Translations under genes and position numbers: made by a program | Shown: one piece after another, positions 60,326-64,000 of the stretch | Numbering within the stretch: the stretch's first letter is position 1 | Layout: the number at the start of each line of letters is the position of its first letter | The notes under the pieces: model-generated | Seen by the model: only the letters and a program-made list of their open reading frames with translations | Database searches by the model: none | Told to the model about the DNA's origin: nothing | From: Thalassorhabdus alkalitolerans | GTDB taxonomy: Bacteria > Bacillota > Bacilli > Bacillales > Marinococcaceae | Assembly: GCF_042656585.1 (NCBI RefSeq) | Contig: NZ_JBHSPG010000005.1 | Direction: 5' to 3' (one strand) | DNA: 64,000 bases

Positions 60326-61900
60326 GTGAAAATTACTTCAGTAAGAAAAAAGCTGAAAAAACCAGAAAGCAGTCAACAGTCCTCTGATGAGACTAACAAT
60401 TTGTCTACCTCTCTTGATAAAAATGTTCAAACTATAACTGAAGCTTTAGGATCAAGCGCTGATATCATTTTTAGGCACTTCACCTTTAAAAAAGGCTATC
60501 ATGTGAAGGTTACGGTAATTTATACGGACGGGTTGATAAATGATAACACCGTCCAAAACAACATTTTAGATAATTTAATGGTGGAAACTAAGAAAACTTC
60601 TTCTGTTCCGCCTCATGTGGACCTGTTTGAATACTTACACCAATCTTTCCTAAGAAGCGGCGAGATTGAAATTGTTGAAAATTTTGACGACCTTTATAAT
60701 AACGTTCTTTCAGGAAACACACTTATTCTCTTAGATCACTATGCTAAATGCATTGCTATTGATACTCGAGGCTGGCAGGAACGAGGGCTTGAAGAACCGA
60801 CTACTGAAACAGTGATTAGAGGACCAAAAGAAGGTTTTAACGAAACGTTAGAAACAAACCTGGCGTTGATTCGGCGTCGCATTAAAGATCCTAATCTTTG
60901 GATAGAAAAAAAGATAATCGGAAAAAAATCTCAAACAGATGTGGCTATAGTGTATCTCAATAATGTGGCCAGTGAAAACGTTGTTCATGAAGTAAAAACG
61001 AGAATAAATGGAATTAACATTGACGCTATCATAGAAGGCGGACAGTTGGAGGAATTGATTCATGATGGCTTTTACACACCTTTCCCCACAATCTACAACA
61101 CCGAAAGGCCCGATACTGCCGTTGCAGGCTTATTAGAAGGCAGGGTTGTTATTGTTGTAGATGGAACTCCTTTTGTTCTATTAGCGCCTGCTTTATTCAC
61201 TCAATTTTTTCAATCGCCACAGGATTACTATTTTCAATTCGATATTTCTTCATTTTTACGAATCTTGCGCTATGTATCCTTTTTTCTATCCTTGTTAGTT
61301 CCGTCTGTTTACATAGCCTTAACGACCGTTCATCAGGAAATGCTCCCTACCCCGCTGTTAATCACACTGACTGCTCAACGAGAAGGGGTCCCCTTCCCAG
61401 CAGTAGTTGAAGCTTTTTTAATGGAATTAACCTTTGAAATATTAAGGGAAGCCGGAGTTAGAATGCCGAGAGCCGTAGGGTCAGCCATTTCCATTGTAGG
61501 GGCTCTTGTTATTGGACAGGCAGCTGTAGAAGCAGGATTTGTGTCTTCATCTATGGTAATCGTCGTAGCAATCACAGCAATAGCTAACTTTATCATGCCA
61601 AATTACAACATGTCGATCCCGGTAAGGCTATTACGGTTCGCTTTTATGATCATTGCTTCCATGCTGGGGCTGATTGGCATTCTCTTTGGGTTAATTGCTT
61701 TAACCATTCACTTATGTAAGCTTCGATCCTTTGGTGTTCCTTATATGGCTCCTTTAACTCCTTTACAGGGAGAAGAGCAAAAAGATACAATCCTCCGCCT
61801 GCCATGGTGGACATTAAAGAAACGTCCTGGCTTTATGTCGAAGAAGAATGTGTTAAGAAATGAAACACCAAAACCCCAGCCTGAATCACCTAGTAATTAG
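60326..61900 (+). CDS. gerA: Spore germination receptor A subunit
   Basis: 524 residues from the GTG at 60326, six bases after AGGAGAGG; ATG 60320 is an alternative. N-terminal soluble domain of about 270 residues, then five or so membrane helices (from PFVLLAPALFTQFFQSPQDYY), including PSVYIALTTVHQEMLPTPLL and EAGVRMPRAVGSAISIVGAL, the GerA-family core. A Pro/Lys-rich tail follows. Acts in the inner spore membrane in nutrient sensing. Start of an A-C-B operon, the order found in gerK. Confidence 0.93.
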   Translation: MKITSVRKKLKKPESSQQSSDETNNLSTSLDKNVQTITEALGSSADIIFRHFTFKKGYHVKVTVIYTDGLINDNTVQNNILDNLMVETKKTSSVPPHVDLFEYLHQSFLRSGEIEIVENFDDLYNNVLSGNTLILLDHYAKCIAIDTRGWQERGLEEPTTETVIRGPKEGFNETLETNLALIRRRIKDPNLWIEKKIIGKKSQTDVAIVYLNNVASENVVHEVKTRINGINIDAIIEGGQLEELIHDGFYTPFPTIYNTERPDTAVAGLLEGRVVIVVDGTPFVLLAPALFTQFFQSPQDYYFQFDISSFLRILRYVSFFLSLLVPSVYIALTTVHQEMLPTPLLITLTAQREGVPFPAVVEAFLMELTFEILREAGVRMPRAVGSAISIVGALVIGQAAVEAGFVSSSMVIVVAITAIANFIMPNYNMSIPVRLLRFAFMIIASMLGLIGILFGLIALTIHLCKLRSFGVPYMAPLTPLQGEEQKDTILRLPWWTLKKRPGFMSKKNVLRNETPKPQPESPSN

Positions 61901-61922
61901 AAGCAATGAGGAGGCGTTGTAA

Positions 61923-63119
61923 ATGGGGAGAAAAGGCTTCATGCTTTTGCTTTGTTGTCTCTTGCTAATCCCTTTGACGGGGTGCTGGAATACCAAAGAG
62001 CTTGATGAGTTATCTATCGCTTCAATGATAGCTATCGATAAAACAAACGAAAACACTTATGAAATCACAGCACAAATTATTAACCCCGCCCAAAACGTGG
62101 AGGAAGAGCGGACAGATCGGGCACCGGTAGCGACGCATAGAGTAACGGGTGCCTCTGTCTTTGAAGGGCTGCGTCGGTTAACTACTGATATTCCTCGAAA
62201 GCTTTATTTAGCGCATATCAGAGTCATCGTCATTAGTGAGAAGATTGCCGAGGAGGACTTTGCTGAAGTTTTGGACTTCTTATTCCGTGATCATCAAGTA
62301 AGGACTGATTTCTTTGTCGTTATCAGCAGAGACCAACAAGCAAAGGAAATATTAAAGGTGTTAACTCGAGTGGATGAAATTCCTGCAGAAAAGGTATTTT
62401 CCTCTATCACTTTTTCTGAAGAAAATTGGGCTCCCACCAAAGGAATGCAAATCGATGACATTGTGGAACAGCTGGTACTAGATGGGGATAACCCTGTAGT
62501 AACTGGTATAAGGGTTGTTGGCGATAAGGAGATAGGCGGTAGCAGAGAACATGTGGAAACCATTGAAACCCAGGCAGTGCTGAAGCTTCAAAACCTGGCT
62601 GCCTTTCGAGGGGAAACGCTTGCCGGCTGGATGACAGAGGATCAAAGCAAAGGTTATAACTATATCCGCGGCAATGTGCAAAGCACCTTAGGTGTGATTC
62701 CCTGTAAAGACGGCAGGCTTACCTTTGAAGTGATTCGTTCAGAAAGCAATATTGAGGCAAAGGTGATTAATGGCAAGCCTCAGATAGACGTCATCATTTC
62801 CACAGAGGGAAATATCGCTGAAGTAACTTGTGCCATTGATTTATCTAACCCTCAAACCATTGAGAAAATTGAAAAAGAGATAGCTGACGGCATTAAGACT
62901 ATATCCATGGATTCGATTGCCCGGGCTCAAACTGATTTCAGAAGCGACATTTTTGGGTTTGGAGAACACATCCGCAGAGCTGATCCTGCCTACTGGAAAA
63001 GTGTAAAAAATGATTGGAACACTCATTTTGAAGATATAACTGTAAATGTGAACGTCGATTTCTCTATTCACCATACAGGTACATTGACTGAATCCTTTAT
63101 TAATGAAAAGAAAAAATAA
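61923..63119 (+). CDS. gerC: Spore germination receptor C subunit (lipoprotein)
   Basis: 398 residues. Signal peptide with lipobox LTGC and the family N-terminus GCWNTKELDELSIASMIAIDK. The Ger(x)C domains follow, ending in a helical C-terminal part (SIARAQTDFRSDIFGFGEHIRRADPAYWKSVK region). Lipid-anchored on the outer face of the inner spore membrane; required for receptor function. GGAGG precedes the ATG; 22 bases after gerA. Confidence 0.93.
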   Translation: MGRKGFMLLLCCLLLIPLTGCWNTKELDELSIASMIAIDKTNENTYEITAQIINPAQNVEEERTDRAPVATHRVTGASVFEGLRRLTTDIPRKLYLAHIRVIVISEKIAEEDFAEVLDFLFRDHQVRTDFFVVISRDQQAKEILKVLTRVDEIPAEKVFSSITFSEENWAPTKGMQIDDIVEQLVLDGDNPVVTGIRVVGDKEIGGSREHVETIETQAVLKLQNLAAFRGETLAGWMTEDQSKGYNYIRGNVQSTLGVIPCKDGRLTFEVIRSESNIEAKVINGKPQIDVIISTEGNIAEVTCAIDLSNPQTIEKIEKEIADGIKTISMDSIARAQTDFRSDIFGFGEHIRRADPAYWKSVKNDWNTHFEDITVNVNVDFSIHHTGTLTESFINEKKK

Positions 63120-63158
63120 TAATCTGGTGGTTTTATCCAAGAGGGAAGGAGAGGGAGG

Positions 63159-64000
63159 ATGCAGAAAGCTCGAATTGGATTAATACAGCTGTTTTTTTTA
63201 ATGGCCCTTTTTCAGTCCGGAAGCGCTGTCATCGTTGGAGTAGGCATTAATGCTAGACAGGATGCCTGGATTGCTATTCTTTTAGGAATGGCTGCAGGCA
63301 TGCTTTTATTTTTAATTTATGCCTACTTGTTCTCTCAATATCCGGAGCTTCCCCTTTCCAAATATGCAGAAAAAATACTTGGAAGCTTTTTAGGGAAATT
63401 TGTAGGTTTTTTGTATGCTCTTTACTTTTGTTATATAGGGGCACGTGTCTTACGGGACTTTGCTGATTTAGTCATCATTGAGCTGATCCCGGAAACTCCA
63501 ATGTTTGTTATCTCTTTACTGATGATTCTCGTCGTTATCTATGGATGCTATGCCGGCTTTGAAGTAATAGCCCGGTCCTCAGAAATATTCTTTCCGATCG
63601 TTTTTGTGATAGCGTTAGCTTTTGCCATCTTTGTTTTAGTAGGTGACTTACCAGACGTTAAGCACCTCCAGCCTGTCCTGGAAGATGGGTGGACAAATGT
63701 TTTTTCTGTAGTCTTCCCCTTGCTTATCACATTTCCTTTTGGGGAGTTAATCGCTTTTACTGCGCTTCTCCCTTATGTTAGTCAGTACAAGAACAACATT
63801 GTTATCAAGGTTGGCTTAGGAGCCATCCTGTTCACCGGTTTATTTCTCTCCCTGCTTATGAGTTTAATCATTGCCGTTATGACCCCTGAAATTACTCAAT
63901 ACTCAGCTTTTCCGTTACTTGATGTGGTGGAAAAAATAAACATCAGGGACTTCATTCAGCGCATCGACCCTGTTGCTGTCGTAATTTTACATGTCGGTGG
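63159..64000 (+). CDS. gerB: Spore germination receptor B subunit, permease-like (partial, 3' end outside window)
   Basis: 280 residues are visible and the frame is open to the right edge. It starts ATG 63159 (MQKARIGLIQLFFLMALFQSG) after AAGGAG. About eight hydrophobic helices are seen, the GerAB/ArcD/ProY endospore permease family: VGVGINARQDAWIAILLGM, YPELPLSKYAEKILG, FEVIARSSEIFFPI and PLLITFPFGELIAF. Forms the receptor with the gerA and gerC products and is thought to bind the germinant. Confidence 0.92.
   Translation, partial: MQKARIGLIQLFFLMALFQSGSAVIVGVGINARQDAWIAILLGMAAGMLLFLIYAYLFSQYPELPLSKYAEKILGSFLGKFVGFLYALYFCYIGARVLRDFADLVIIELIPETPMFVISLLMILVVIYGCYAGFEVIARSSEIFFPIVFVIALAFAIFVLVGDLPDVKHLQPVLEDGWTNVFSVVFPLLITFPFGELIAFTALLPYVSQYKNNIVIKVGLGAILFTGLFLSLLMSLIIAVMTPEITQYSAFPLLDVVEKINIRDFIQRIDPVAVVILHVG

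Noticed and set aside
1..64000. CRISPR arrays, tRNA or rRNA genes, prophage or insertion sequences
   Set aside because: No regularly spaced repeats, no tRNA cloverleaf or rRNA sequence, and no integrase, transposase or phage structural gene was recognised on either strand.

Overview
The window comes from a spore-forming, low-GC Gram-positive bacterium, most likely a Bacillaceae member. Evidence: a gerA-type germination cluster at the right edge, an Sda-like sporulation checkpoint protein, YfmL/CshA/ABC-F homologues, strong AGGAGG-type ribosome sites, and candidate CcpA (cre) boxes. Very acidic lipoprotein regions and a BCCT betaine-type carrier suggest a salt-tolerant lifestyle (inference). 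No rRNA, tRNA, CRISPR array, prophage or insertion sequence was seen. A 112-base run of N (47423-47534) marks an assembly gap inside a gene.

Layout. (1) 1-13150, leftward: one long operon for the anaerobic (cobalt-early) corrin ring pathway, cbiH60-cbiX-cbiJ-cbiC-cbiD-ECF S component-cbiET-cbiL-cbiF-cbiG-cbiA-cbiP-pduO. It is headed by a cobalamin riboswitch and an intrinsic terminator. (2) 13324-14036: two small conserved Bacillus proteins (DUF4190, DUF3243). (3) 14120-16376, leftward: thiE, thiM and an unusual protein made only of the C-terminal part of type II 3-dehydroquinate synthase. (4) 16807-23882: a lactate-racemase-type nickel system, permease-larA-larE-larB-larC, divergent from a PrpR_N/PAS/AAA+/Fis regulator whose AAA+ module is degenerate. 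(5) 23931-32774: an ABC-F ATPase, two DEAD-box helicases, a desaturase, sda and topB. (6) 32977-36161: SIMPL, unknown and DUF4064 proteins, and a CstA-family carrier.

(7) 36201-43088: an AbrB-family membrane protein, a TctCBA tripartite tricarboxylate carrier and its CitA/DcuS-type two-component system. (8) 43340-47040: cspB, an AEC carrier, an M20 carbamoylase-type amidohydrolase and a TauE/SafE exporter. (9) 47249-51092: a catabolic operon with a near-ideal promoter, a cre box and a repeated operator. It encodes an aldehyde dehydrogenase (mostly lost in the gap), an unrecognised 191-residue protein, a 34-residue one-helix protein, an SSS symporter and an iron-type alcohol dehydrogenase. (10) 51501-58014: a nitrate/nitrite MFS carrier, a BCCT carrier, a PAP2 phosphatase and a nitrate/sulfonate/taurine-type ABC transporter. 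(11) 58311-60197: a split chromate transporter pair with a divergent Lrp/AsnC regulator. (12) 60326-64000: gerA-gerC-gerB, the last cut by the window edge.

The clearest candidates for undescribed biology are the stand-alone DHQS-II C-terminal protein (15816-16376), the lar operon with its apparently ATPase-dead regulator (16807-23882), and the SSS/ALDH/ADH operon with two small unassigned partners (47249-51092).
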